A DNA stretch of 64,000 nucleotides from assembly GCF_963676935.1 (NCBI RefSeq), contig NZ_OY781470.1:2080680-2144679 (forward strand), written 5' to 3'. Of the stretch, positions 8,605-18,297 are shown piece by piece. The DNA is from Halarcobacter sp. (GTDB lineage Bacteria > Campylobacterota > Campylobacteria > Campylobacterales > Arcobacteraceae). The translations under genes and the position numbers were made by a program. Position 1 is the first letter of the stretch; every line of letters starts with the position of its first letter. A model generated the notes under the pieces. That model was given only the letters and a program-made list of their open reading frames with translations, ran no database searches and was not told the origin of the DNA.

Positions 8605-11600
8605 ATGAAAAATGAAGAAACTATTATTCAATCGGCAATTGAATTAGCAGAAAAATGGCAAAATAGAGCAACACAACTTGTAAGTGACTTTGACAGAGAG
8701 TTCTATGTAAAAATGAACAAAATGCTAGAACACCCAAAAGATAAAGCTCTTTTAATAGAGCTTATGGACCAATCATTTAGATGTGATTCTTATGCAAGGG
8801 TTGCAGACCAAATCTGCTTTTTATTAGAAAAACATGGAATGGCACATTTCTTTACAACTAAAGATAGAATGCTTTTATGGTTATTCCAAAATATAGGTAA
8901 ACACCTACCTGGTTTATCAGTTCCTATGTTTATTGACCAAATTAGAGAGGATACAAAGACAGTTGTTTTAAAAGGTGAAAAAGAGCCTTTTAATAAACAT
9001 CTTGAGATGAGAAAAAAAGAGGGAACAAGAATAAATATCAACCTTATTGGGGAAGTTGTTCTAGGTGAAGAGGAGGCAGAAGAGAGAATTGAAAAATATC
9101 TTGAAGCTTTAAAGAACCCAAATATTGATTATATCTCAATCAAAATTTCAACTATCTATTCTCAAATAAATGCACTGAATTTTAATAACACAGTAGATGT
9201 GTTAGTAAAAAAATTAACAAGAATTTACAAACAAGCAAAAAAATATCCATATATAGCTCCAGATGGGACAAAATCAAACAAATTTATTAACCTTGATATG
9301 GAAGAGTATAGGGATCTAGCTATTACAGTTGCTGTATTCAAGAAAACACTTGAAAAGGAAGAATTTCAAGATTTCTATGCAGGTATAGTTCTTCAAGCAT
9401 ATCTTCCAGATTCATTTAATTGGCAAAAAGACCTATGTGAATGGGCTAAAAAAAGAGTAGAAAATGGTGGAAGCCCTATTAAGTTTAGACTTGTAAAAGG
9501 TGCAAATATGGAGATGGAAGAAACAGAAGCATCTCAAAAACACTGGGGGATGGTTACTTATACAGATAAAAGTGATACTGACTCAAACTACAAAAGAATG
9601 GCAAGATATGCCCTACTTCCTGAAAATGCTCCTTTTATGCATATAGGAACAGCTTCACACAACCTATTTGAATTGGCTTTTGCTACACAATTAGCAAAAG
9701 AGAATGGTACAAGTGATTATCATACTTTAGAGATGCTTGAGGGTATGAGTGAAGCTGCAAGACTTGCAATTAGAGAGATCTCTAAAAATGTGATTCTTTA
9801 TGCGCCAACAGCTGCAAAAGAGCAATTTACAAATGCAATTGCATATCTAGTTAGAAGACTTGATGAGAATACAGGTGATGATAACTTTATTAGATATTCA
9901 TTTGGACTAAAAGTTGGAAGTGCTGATTGGAATATGCAAAAAGATTTATTCCTAAAATCATTTGAACATGAAAAAACATCTTTTGTTGGTGCTAAAAGAA
10001 AACAAAATAGACTTACTGAAAAATGGGAAGATTACGCAATTACTTCTTATGATACAAAAGAGTACCATGCTGAAGCAGATACAGATTTTGTCCTTCCAGC
10101 AAATCAAGAGTGGGCTAAAACTATTGTTAAAAAATGGAAGTTTTCAAAAGATACAAATCATGACATTAAACCAATTGTTGTTGCAGGTGAAGAGATTGTA
10201 GAAGATAGAAAAATAATGGAAGCTATTGATAAATCTCAGTTAAAAGAGAATGTACTAGCTGGTAAATTTGCAACTGCGAATGCTGATGACCTTAAAAAAG
10301 CAATAGAAACTGCAAAAGCTGATGTGGATGGGTGGAGAGATTTAACTCATGAACAAAGACATGCAGTATTAAAACAAGTTGCTATCAAAGTTAGAGAAAG
10401 AAGAGATGATTTAATAGGTGTTGCTGCTGCTGAAGTTGGAAAAGTATTTACTGAAACTGATGTTGAAGTTTCTGAAGCAGTTGACTTTTTAGAGTTTTAT
10501 CCTTATTCAGCTCATTACTTTGAAAAATATGAAAACTTAAACTTTAAAGGAAAAGGTGTAGGAGTTGTTGTTCCACCTTGGAACTTCCCTGTTGCTATTC
10601 CATTAGGTGGAGTTGCTGCAACATTAGCTGCTGGAAACACTGCTATTATCAAACCAGCTTCAGTTGCTGCTCTTACAGCTTATGAGATGTGTAAATGTTT
10701 TTGGGATGCTGGTATTTCAAAAAATGTATTACAATTTGTTCCTTGTCCAGGTGCACTAGCTGGTGAACATTTAATTGCAAACAAAGATGTAGATTTTGTA
10801 ATCCTAACTGGGGGAGAAGATACAGCTGCATCTATGTTAAAAACAAGACCTGATTTATTACTAACAGCTGAAACAGGTGGAAAAGATGCAACTATAGTAA
10901 CTAGTATGGCAGATAGAGAACAAGCAGTTAAAAATGTATGTTTAAGTGCATTTAACAACTCAGGTCAAAAATGTTCAGCAACTTCTCTTTTAGTTTTAGA
11001 AGAGGAAGTTTATAATGATGAATCATTTAAAAAAGCTTTAATTGATACTGCAAAATCTATGAGTGTTGGTTCTGTTTGGGATTTTAAAAATAGAATTGGT
11101 ACTTTAGCTAATCCAGTTTCAGGAAATCTTGAAAAAGCTATTAATAGTTTAGAAAAAAATGAAAAATGGTTAGTTGCACCTGAGTATGCCCAAGAGAATC
11201 CTTATATGTTAAAACCTGCAATTAAATGGGGTGTAGAGGAAGGAAATTTTATTCATAAGAATGAGCTTTTTGGTCCAGTTTTAGCTGTAATGAAAGCAAA
11301 AGACTTAAAACATGCAGTTGATATTGTAAACTCAACTGGATATGGATTAACTTCAGGGATTGAATCACTTGATGAAAGGGAAGTTGAATACTGGAAAGCA
11401 AACTTAAAAGCTGGAAACCTTTATGTAAATAGAGGAACAACTGGTGCAATCGTTCTGCGACAACCATTTGGTGGCATGGGTAAATCTGCAATTGGAGCAG
11501 GTAGAAAAGTTGGTATTTTCAACTATATAACTCAATTTGTTGAGTTTGAAGAGGTATCAACACCAAAAACTACAAAAAAATTCAATACTGACTTAACAAG

Positions 11601-12177
11601 ATTTATCCAAAAAGCAAAACAAGATAGTTCAAATAAAGAGCAATTTGAGATGCTAGAAGTTGCAGTTCAATCTTATTTAGAAAATTATGAAAATGAGTTT
11701 TCTAAAGCAAAAGATTATTGTGAAGTAAGAGGTGAAGATAATCACTTTAGATATTTACCACTTAAAAATGTTTTAATTAGAGTTTCTACTGATGATACAA
11801 TTTTTGAAGCAGTTTCAAGAATCTTAGCAGCAAAAATCTCTGGTGTTCATTTTAGAGTTTCTATTGATAATAATAGTGAAATAAAAACTTTCCTTGAAAC
11901 AAATAAAGCTGATTTATTTAGTGGAAGAGATACTTTAGTTGAGGAAGATGATAATAAATTTATGCAATCGATTCCTAACTATGATAGAGTAATCTATTCA
12001 AATATTTCAAAAGTACCTGCTTGTGTATTTGAAAAAGCCTCTGAATCTTTAACTTATATTGTTAGACAAAAACCTATGATGGAAGGAAGACTTGAACTTC
12101 TAAACTATTTCATAGAACAATCAATCTCTCACTCATTTCACAGATATGGGAATATTGGTGCAAGAGGTATAAAATAA
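8605..12177 (+). CDS. putA: Bifunctional proline dehydrogenase / L-glutamate-gamma-semialdehyde dehydrogenase
   Basis: The 1190-residue PutA oxidises proline to pyrroline-5-carboxylate with FAD and then to glutamate with NAD+. The proline dehydrogenase half (about residues 100-470) shows KFRLVKGANMEMEE and MHIGTASHN. The aldehyde dehydrogenase half (about 540-1000) shows PPWNFPVAIPLGG, TAETGGKDA, the catalytic-cysteine motif NNSGQKCSA and FGGMGKSAIGAGRKVG. The PRODH motif has Asn where many PutAs have Tyr-Trp after KGA. About 180 residues extend beyond the ALDH core, as in longer PutAs. No N-terminal DNA-binding domain is seen, so it is probably not self-repressing. AAGAGGAAAG precedes the ATG. 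Confidence 0.96.
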   Translation: MKNEETIIQSAIELAEKWQNRATQLVSDFDREFYVKMNKMLEHPKDKALLIELMDQSFRCDSYARVADQICFLLEKHGMAHFFTTKDRMLLWLFQNIGKHLPGLSVPMFIDQIREDTKTVVLKGEKEPFNKHLEMRKKEGTRININLIGEVVLGEEEAEERIEKYLEALKNPNIDYISIKISTIYSQINALNFNNTVDVLVKKLTRIYKQAKKYPYIAPDGTKSNKFINLDMEEYRDLAITVAVFKKTLEKEEFQDFYAGIVLQAYLPDSFNWQKDLCEWAKKRVENGGSPIKFRLVKGANMEMEETEASQKHWGMVTYTDKSDTDSNYKRMARYALLPENAPFMHIGTASHNLFELAFATQLAKENGTSDYHTLEMLEGMSEAARLAIREISKNVILYAPTAAKEQFTNAIAYLVRRLDENTGDDNFIRYSFGLKVGSADWNMQKDLFLKSFEHEKTSFVGAKRKQNRLTEKWEDYAITSYDTKEYHAEADTDFVLPANQEWAKTIVKKWKFSKDTNHDIKPIVVAGEEIVEDRKIMEAIDKSQLKENVLAGKFATANADDLKKAIETAKADVDGWRDLTHEQRHAVLKQVAIKVRERRDDLIGVAAAEVGKVFTETDVEVSEAVDFLEFYPYSAHYFEKYENLNFKGKGVGVVVPPWNFPVAIPLGGVAATLAAGNTAIIKPASVAALTAYEMCKCFWDAGISKNVLQFVPCPGALAGEHLIANKDVDFVILTGGEDTAASMLKTRPDLLLTAETGGKDATIVTSMADREQAVKNVCLSAFNNSGQKCSATSLLVLEEEVYNDESFKKALIDTAKSMSVGSVWDFKNRIGTLANPVSGNLEKAINSLEKNEKWLVAPEYAQENPYMLKPAIKWGVEEGNFIHKNELFGPVLAVMKAKDLKHAVDIVNSTGYGLTSGIESLDEREVEYWKANLKAGNLYVNRGTTGAIVLRQPFGGMGKSAIGAGRKVGIFNYITQFVEFEEVSTPKTTKKFNTDLTRFIQKAKQDSSNKEQFEMLEVAVQSYLENYENEFSKAKDYCEVRGEDNHFRYLPLKNVLIRVSTDDTIFEAVSRILAAKISGVHFRVSIDNNSEIKTFLETNKADLFSGRDTLVEEDDNKFMQSIPNYDRVIYSNISKVPACVFEKASESLTYIVRQKPMMEGRLELLNYFIEQSISHSFHRYGNIGARGIK

Positions 12178-12198
12178 GAAGGATTTTCCTTCTTATTT
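12172..12198 (+). terminator. Hairpin overlapping the putA stop
   Basis: A perfect 11-bp stem (12172-12182, AAATAAGAAGG, with 12188-12198, CCTTCTTATTT) with a 5-nt loop starts inside the putA stop codon. No long T-run follows, so termination efficiency is uncertain, but no other function is apparent. Confidence 0.55.
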
Positions 12199-12269
12199 AT
12201 ACTAATCACTACTATTCAGTTACTTTCATACGATATATTTCAATTATATAATTTTTTACAGGAAATTTA

Positions 12270-13994
12270 ATGGAAACTTGGCTTTTAATATTAGTTTGGG
12301 TAGCAATATTTATTTTTGCTTGGTATGTACATGATAAGTATGTTCAAAGAAAACATCAAATTTTGGTAAACTATCCAATTATAGGTAGATTAAGATTTGT
12401 TTTTCAAGAGTTTAGGGAACCCTTTAGACAATACTTTGGTGATGAAAAGTTTTATGAATCTATGGATAAACTTGATTGGGTTTATAGTGCTTCAAGAGAC
12501 AAAATAAATTTTGCATCCTTTTCCCCTTCCCAACCTTTACAAAAACCAAAATTAATGTTAAAACATACAAATATAGTATTAAATGATGATGAAGTTGAAA
12601 ATGACTTTATTGTAACCTTTGGTGAAACAAGAAAAAAACCTTTTATTTCAAATTCTATTATAGGAAGAGGTCCTATGAGTGATGGTTCAATATCACCAGA
12701 AGGAACACGTGCTTTTGTATATGGAGCAAAAGAAGGAAACTTTCCTATTAATTCAGGGGAAGGTGGATTAACTTCAAACTTTTTTGTTACACACAACAAC
12801 TATAGCACAAAATATATGAAAGAGGTTAAAGGAAACTCTTTTCAAGAAAATACATTTAAACTATTTAAATTTCTATTTAATAAACCAGTAGCTATTGATT
12901 TTTATAGAAAAATGATTTTTTATAAAAACCCTGAAGCAGATACTTACGTATTTAATAAAGAAAAAGAGTGTTTTTATAGACCAGACTGGAATGTGCCAAT
13001 AGAAAATTTTCCAGAAGATGTTCCAGAAGATATGCCAGATATAATTTTACAAATTAGTTCAGGTTTATATGGGGTTAGAACAAAAGATGGTAAGTTTGAT
13101 ATGGAAAGGTACAAAAAACAGATGCGTTTTTGTCGTATGACTGAAATAAAAATTGCACAAGGTGCAAAACAAACAGGTGGAAAACTAATTGCAAAAAAAG
13201 TAACCCCAGCTATTGCTCACTATAGAAATATTGAACCATATAAAGATGCTTTTTCTCCAAATAGATTCCCATATGCAAAAACAAATGAAGAACTATTTGA
13301 TTTTATAGCAAAACTTCAAGAAGCTTCAGGAAAACCTGTTGGAATAAAAATTGTAATTTCAGATAATGAAAATATTGAACCAATAGCAAAAGAGATAAAA
13401 AGAAGAGTTGACTTAGGTTTATCTTATCCTGATTATATTTCTATTGATGGGGGAAGTGGAGGAAGTGCCACAGCACCACTTGATATGATGGAAAGAATAG
13501 GAATGGATATAAGAGATGCTATCTATTTAGTAGATAAAGTACTTAAAAAATATAAAATAAGAGACAAAGTTAAGATTTCAGCAAGTGGGAAAGTTTTAAC
13601 TCCTGATGACGTTATTATTACATTATGTATTGGTGCAGATTTTATACAAATAGCAAGAGGATTTATGATGAGTGCAGGATGTATTAGAGCTAGATACTGC
13701 TCAGGAGCAGGCAAGCATCAATGCCCTGTAGGTTTAGCAACACAAGATATCAAAAAGAGAAAACATTATTTTGTAAAAAAACATTCAGACTATATTAAAA
13801 ACTATCATAATAATATTTTAAAAAGTATGAAAAGTTTACTTGCAGTTATGGGATTAAAAAATGTTAATGAATTAGATAAAAGCAAATTAATATTTTTAGA
13901 TAAAGATTCGATTATTTATGACAATGTAGAGAGTGTATTTGAAAGAAGAGTGTTTAATAATGGAGAAAATACTGATTTAAAAGATATATCATAA
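12270..13994 (+). CDS. Membrane-anchored FMN-binding glutamate-synthase-family protein
   Basis: One N-terminal membrane helix (about residues 3-20) precedes a 574-residue protein matching the FMN/glutamate-synthase domain of GltB. Landmarks are GRGPMSDGSISPEGTRA, the substrate/FMN strand PDYISIDGGSGGSATAPLDM, and the iron-sulfur region GCIRARYCSGAGKHQCPVG. It lacks the glutaminase domain of full GltB, so it is not a complete glutamate synthase. Stand-alone proteins of this type (YerD-like) have poorly defined roles. Its position after putA, which makes glutamate, suggests glutamate-linked redox metabolism. It starts 92 bp after putA and a weak terminator separates them. Confidence 0.85.
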   Translation: METWLLILVWVAIFIFAWYVHDKYVQRKHQILVNYPIIGRLRFVFQEFREPFRQYFGDEKFYESMDKLDWVYSASRDKINFASFSPSQPLQKPKLMLKHTNIVLNDDEVENDFIVTFGETRKKPFISNSIIGRGPMSDGSISPEGTRAFVYGAKEGNFPINSGEGGLTSNFFVTHNNYSTKYMKEVKGNSFQENTFKLFKFLFNKPVAIDFYRKMIFYKNPEADTYVFNKEKECFYRPDWNVPIENFPEDVPEDMPDIILQISSGLYGVRTKDGKFDMERYKKQMRFCRMTEIKIAQGAKQTGGKLIAKKVTPAIAHYRNIEPYKDAFSPNRFPYAKTNEELFDFIAKLQEASGKPVGIKIVISDNENIEPIAKEIKRRVDLGLSYPDYISIDGGSGGSATAPLDMMERIGMDIRDAIYLVDKVLKKYKIRDKVKISASGKVLTPDDVIITLCIGADFIQIARGFMMSAGCIRARYCSGAGKHQCPVGLATQDIKKRKHYFVKKHSDYIKNYHNNILKSMKSLLAVMGLKNVNELDKSKLIFLDKDSIIYDNVESVFERRVFNNGENTDLKDIS

Positions 13995-14081
13995 TAATAA
14001 GTTATAAAAGGAGAAAAGACTATTGATTTTAAGAAATAATAATACTATAATAATTTATTATTATAAAATTTAAGGTCAAAA

Positions 14082-16811
14082 ATGCGTTTTTCTCTGTCAA
14101 AATTTAACTTTTTAAACTTAGTCATCAGTACTTTATTATTTTCTATTATAACAGGTATTTTTGTATATAAGTTTGCTGATGACTTTTATAAAAATAGAGT
14201 AAATAGCTATGAAAATGACTATATAAACTCAAATAAAGACTTAATAAAAAATGAAATTGAAAAAGTTGTAAAAAGAGTTGAAACACTAAAAACACTTCAA
14301 TACAAAAATAATGAATTAATATTAAAAGAGAAAATTGACTATATACAAAGAGTACTAAATAAGAAATACTCTTCAAAACAAAATATTGAAAAAATAATAA
14401 ATAATACAAAGCCTACACTTGATTATTATAAGTGGGATAACAATACAGGATATATCTATATTTTTGATAAAAAAGGCAAAATTCTTTATCATGGAAATAA
14501 CAATAATTTAATCTCAAAAAATATTTTAAACATAGCAAAAGATAATAAAGAGTTTGTATCCTTCGTAAAACAAACTCTTTCTAAAGATGAAAATTATGGT
14601 AGCTATTATTGGAATAAACCTCTCACAGATAAAAATGAATTATTTGAAAAATATGTTTATATAAAATACAATGAAAATCTTAACATCTATATTGCAGCTG
14701 GTGTATATAAAGATGAAATAGATAAAAAGACAATAAATACTTTTATAAATGAATTAGAAGTTAATAGATTTGGAGAGAATGATTATGGATATTTTTGGGT
14801 TCTTAATACAAAAGCCACAATTCTTATGCATCCAATAGACACTAGCCTAGAAAAAAGAGATTTAACAAATCTAAAAAGCTATGACAATAAAATGTTTATT
14901 CAAGAAATAATTAATAGAGCTCAAAAAGAAACTTCTGGGTATATATCTTACCATTGGAATAGACCTGATAGCCTAAAAGTAGATGAGAAAACTACATATT
15001 TCCATTATATCGAAGATTGGAACATAATAATAAACTCAGGGTTTTATATAACAGAATTAAAAGAGTTTTTATCTGAAGAGAAATTAAGATTAAAAAACTC
15101 ATTAGTTGAGTATTCTGAAAAAGTATTATCCATACTAATTATTTTAACAATTATCTCTATTCTAATAGGAAAATTTATCTCTTCTAAAATTGAAAAGATT
15201 GAAGATGAAAAAAATGAAAATTATAATCTTCTAGAGCAATATAAAATGATATTAGACCATACATCAGTTGTATCAAGAGCAGATATTAATGGAAAAATTC
15301 ATTATGTTAATGACAATTTTGAAAAAATAAGTGGATTTAAAAAAGATGTACTAATAAATAACAGTTACAGTATTCTTAAGCATCCTGACAATAATAAAAC
15401 ACAATATAAAGAGTTATGGAAAACTATAAGAAGTGGAAAAATATGGAAAGGATTAATTAAAAACCGAAGAAAAAATGGGGAGAGCTATTATAATAAAACA
15501 ACAATATTCCCAATAAAAGATTCTTATGGGAAAATAGTAGAATTTATATCATCTTCTACTGATGTAACAGAATTAATAGAAAATAGAACTAAACTAAATG
15601 ATCTATTTAAAAATGATCCACTAACTGGATTAGGAAATAGAGTAAGTCTTATAAATAAACTTACAAAAGTCGATGAAGGTGTACTTGCTTTAATCAATAT
15701 AGATAGATTTAAAGAGATAAATGACAGTTATAGTCATGAAGTAGGAGATGAAGTAATTAAATCTTTTGCAAATAGGTTATTTGATTTTTTTAGTGACAAA
15801 AATTGCATTTTGTATAGAGTACAAGCTGACATTTTTGCTATATATTATCCTTACCAAGATATTAAAGTATTAAAAGAACTTGTAGAAGTATTTATGAATG
15901 AAAAAGGTAAAGAAGCTTATTATGTAGATAAAAATAAATTTCTAGTTACATATACTTGTGGTTTAGCAACAAATAAAGAAAATCTACTAACTTTTGCAGA
16001 TATAGCCCTAAGTGAAGCAAAAAATAAAAAAATTAGAATTGCTGAATATAATAGTTCAATGAAAAGTGTTGAAGAGTTTAAAAATAATATTTTATGGGTT
16101 GAGAAATTGCACAAAGCACTAAGTGAAGATAGAATAATTGCCCACTATCAACCTATATATAACTATAAAACAAAGAAAATAGAAAAATATGAAGCCTTGA
16201 TGAGATTAGTTGAAGATGACAAAATAATATATCCAAATGAATACCTAAATATTGCAAAAAAAACAAGATTATATCCTGAACTAACATATAAAATGGTTGA
16301 AAAAGTAATAAGTAAATTCTCAACTATTAATCAAGAGTTTTCTTTAAATTTATGTGTTGAAGACTTAATGAATGATGAATTAATGTCATTTATTTTTGAT
16401 TTTGCCCAACAAAAAAAAGTATTAAAAAAAATGGTTTTAGAAATAGTTGAATCTGAGGAGATTGAAGATAGTGAACACATTACTAAACTTCTAAAAAGAT
16501 TTAAAGATAAAGGTTGTCAAATCGCAATTGATGATTTTGGAAGTGGATATTCAAATTATGACTATCTAATTAAACTTCAAGTTGATTATATAAAAATTGA
16601 TGGTTCAATAATCAAACATATATTAGATGATACTAAAACTCAAAATTTAGTTAAATCAATAGTTAGTTTCGCAAAAAAATCTGATATAAAAGTTATTGCT
16701 GAATTTGTTAGTTCAAAAGAGATTGATAGTTTATTAAAAGAGTTAAATGTAGATTATGCACAAGGTTTTTATTATGGGAAACCTTCAAAGGATTTAGTTA
16801 GTCATCTATAA
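14082..16811 (+). CDS. Cache-PAS-GGDEF(degenerate)-EAL c-di-GMP phosphodiesterase
   Basis: This 909-residue membrane sensor has an N-terminal helix and a periplasmic region with two Cache-like repeats (FGENDYGYFWVLN and similar, about residues 110-340). A second helix lies at about 345-365, then a PAS domain (about 385-495), a GGDEF domain and an EAL domain. The GGDEF site reads VQADIF near residue 580, so cyclase activity is probably lost. The EAL domain keeps YEALMRL (E704), the LNLC asparagine, EIVES, DDFGSG (D817, D818), YIKIDG and AQGFYYGKP. It should therefore hydrolyse c-di-GMP in response to a periplasmic ligand. Its 3' end overlaps the convergent kinase gene by 10 bp. Confidence 0.9.
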   Translation: MRFSLSKFNFLNLVISTLLFSIITGIFVYKFADDFYKNRVNSYENDYINSNKDLIKNEIEKVVKRVETLKTLQYKNNELILKEKIDYIQRVLNKKYSSKQNIEKIINNTKPTLDYYKWDNNTGYIYIFDKKGKILYHGNNNNLISKNILNIAKDNKEFVSFVKQTLSKDENYGSYYWNKPLTDKNELFEKYVYIKYNENLNIYIAAGVYKDEIDKKTINTFINELEVNRFGENDYGYFWVLNTKATILMHPIDTSLEKRDLTNLKSYDNKMFIQEIINRAQKETSGYISYHWNRPDSLKVDEKTTYFHYIEDWNIIINSGFYITELKEFLSEEKLRLKNSLVEYSEKVLSILIILTIISILIGKFISSKIEKIEDEKNENYNLLEQYKMILDHTSVVSRADINGKIHYVNDNFEKISGFKKDVLINNSYSILKHPDNNKTQYKELWKTIRSGKIWKGLIKNRRKNGESYYNKTTIFPIKDSYGKIVEFISSSTDVTELIENRTKLNDLFKNDPLTGLGNRVSLINKLTKVDEGVLALINIDRFKEINDSYSHEVGDEVIKSFANRLFDFFSDKNCILYRVQADIFAIYYPYQDIKVLKELVEVFMNEKGKEAYYVDKNKFLVTYTCGLATNKENLLTFADIALSEAKNKKIRIAEYNSSMKSVEEFKNNILWVEKLHKALSEDRIIAHYQPIYNYKTKKIEKYEALMRLVEDDKIIYPNEYLNIAKKTRLYPELTYKMVEKVISKFSTINQEFSLNLCVEDLMNDELMSFIFDFAQQKKVLKKMVLEIVESEEIEDSEHITKLLKRFKDKGCQIAIDDFGSGYSNYDYLIKLQVDYIKIDGSIIKHILDDTKTQNLVKSIVSFAKKSDIKVIAEFVSSKEIDSLLKELNVDYAQGFYYGKPSKDLVSHL

Positions 16812-18226
16812 AATATAATTTTAAAAAGTGCTCCTATATATTTTTCTTTTTCATAATAAAATGTTTTATTTTCAACTGTAATATTTCCTCTATATCTTTC
16901 TCTTATAATTTTATCACACATAGATAATCCTATACCTGTACCAATTGTTGAATGCTTAGTAGTAAAATATGGTTCAAATATTCTATTTATTATTTCTTCT
17001 TTAATACCTCCACCATTATCCAAAATAGAGATTATAAACTTATTATCTTTTGTTTTTTCAGTTTTTATAAAAATTAACCGTTGTGAATCCTCTTCATCTA
17101 AATTAATAAGTACATCTTTAGCATTTTTTAATATATTAATTATAACTTGAGATAATTCATTAACATTTCCTAACATACTTAAATCTTCATCTATGCTTAC
17201 ATCAACTTTTATGTGGTTTACTTTTAATGAAGATTCTAGGAGTACTAAAGATTTATTTATTGATTCAGATATTTTAATTTTAGTAGGTTTTTTATCAACT
17301 TTAATAAAACTTCTAAAATCATCTATAGTTTTGGATAAATAATCAGCTTGAACTAAAATTTTTTCTAAAGAGGCATTTAACTCCTTTTTTTCTATTTTTT
17401 CATCATATTCAAGTTTTAAGCTTATTCCACTAACAATTGTTGTTATAACACTCAAAGGTTGTCTCCACTGATGTGCTATATTTCCAATCATTTCACCCAT
17501 AGAAACTAATTTTGATTGTTCATAGGAAAGTTTATCTCTCTTTTTTATCTCATTTTGTTCTTCTAATATTATATTTTTTTGTTCTTCTATTTTTTTCGCA
17601 AGATTATTGTTTAAATCTTTTAGCTCATCCTCAGTTTGAATCATTCTATTTACAGATGGTATAACAATAAGTAAAGCTTCAAGAAATATTGTTAACAAAG
17701 TTCCAAATAAAATCAATAACTCTCTATCTTTTAATTTATTTGTATACTCTTCACTCTCATTTTCAAATCTATTTACAACTAAATCTAAAGTTGGTAATAA
17801 TTCAAATGAATATTTTTGTATTGCTTCAACAATATATTTATTATCTAAATTATCAAGGAAAGTTTCTAAAAGTGAAATGTAATTTTTTACTCTAATATCT
17901 AAATTATGTTCTTTTTCTAAATAAATCTTTTTTAGCTCTTTACTTCTTGTATTATATAACAAAAATCCATGATCAGACTTCATTGTAGTTATTAACTCTT
18001 TTAAATGATTTAATAGATTTTTGTCTTTAGTTTCATAAACTCTTTTTACCATAAGAGTTGTTTTTTGAGATAACATTCTTTGCTTACCACTGACATTAAT
18101 CAATTTCGCATATATCTCTTGAGTGTTTATTAATTGATTCATTGTAAAAAAGGCAAAAAAAGCCCAAAATATTAATGAAAAAATTAAAATTGCATATGTT
18201 ATTTTAATATTTAATATTGTTTTCAT
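16802..18226 (-). CDS. Sensor histidine kinase with PilJ/NarX-type periplasmic domain
   Basis: The protein starts at ATG 18226, which has AGGA 8 nt upstream; an earlier in-frame ATG at 18262 lacks this. After a first membrane helix comes a helical periplasmic domain containing VSGKQRMLSQKTTLMVKR, the signature of PilJ/NarX-type N-terminal sensors. A second helix (about residues 165-190) and a coiled coil follow, then an HQWRQPL phosphoacceptor site (His about 252) and an ATPase domain with NILKNA, DNGGG and GTGIGLS motifs. It ends about 474 residues long. No cognate response regulator is adjacent. The sensed ligand may be nitrate-like by family analogy, but this is not shown. Confidence 0.9.
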   Translation of the reverse strand: MKTILNIKITYAILIFSLIFWAFFAFFTMNQLINTQEIYAKLINVSGKQRMLSQKTTLMVKRVYETKDKNLLNHLKELITTMKSDHGFLLYNTRSKELKKIYLEKEHNLDIRVKNYISLLETFLDNLDNKYIVEAIQKYSFELLPTLDLVVNRFENESEEYTNKLKDRELLILFGTLLTIFLEALLIVIPSVNRMIQTEDELKDLNNNLAKKIEEQKNIILEEQNEIKKRDKLSYEQSKLVSMGEMIGNIAHQWRQPLSVITTIVSGISLKLEYDEKIEKKELNASLEKILVQADYLSKTIDDFRSFIKVDKKPTKIKISESINKSLVLLESSLKVNHIKVDVSIDEDLSMLGNVNELSQVIINILKNAKDVLINLDEEDSQRLIFIKTEKTKDNKFIISILDNGGGIKEEIINRIFEPYFTTKHSTIGTGIGLSMCDKIIRERYRGNITVENKTFYYEKEKYIGALFKIIFYR

Positions 18227-18297
18227 AATATATCCTGAGTTTATTATATAATAAAAAAACAATTATCTTGATTATATTTTTATACGAATTAAACTAT

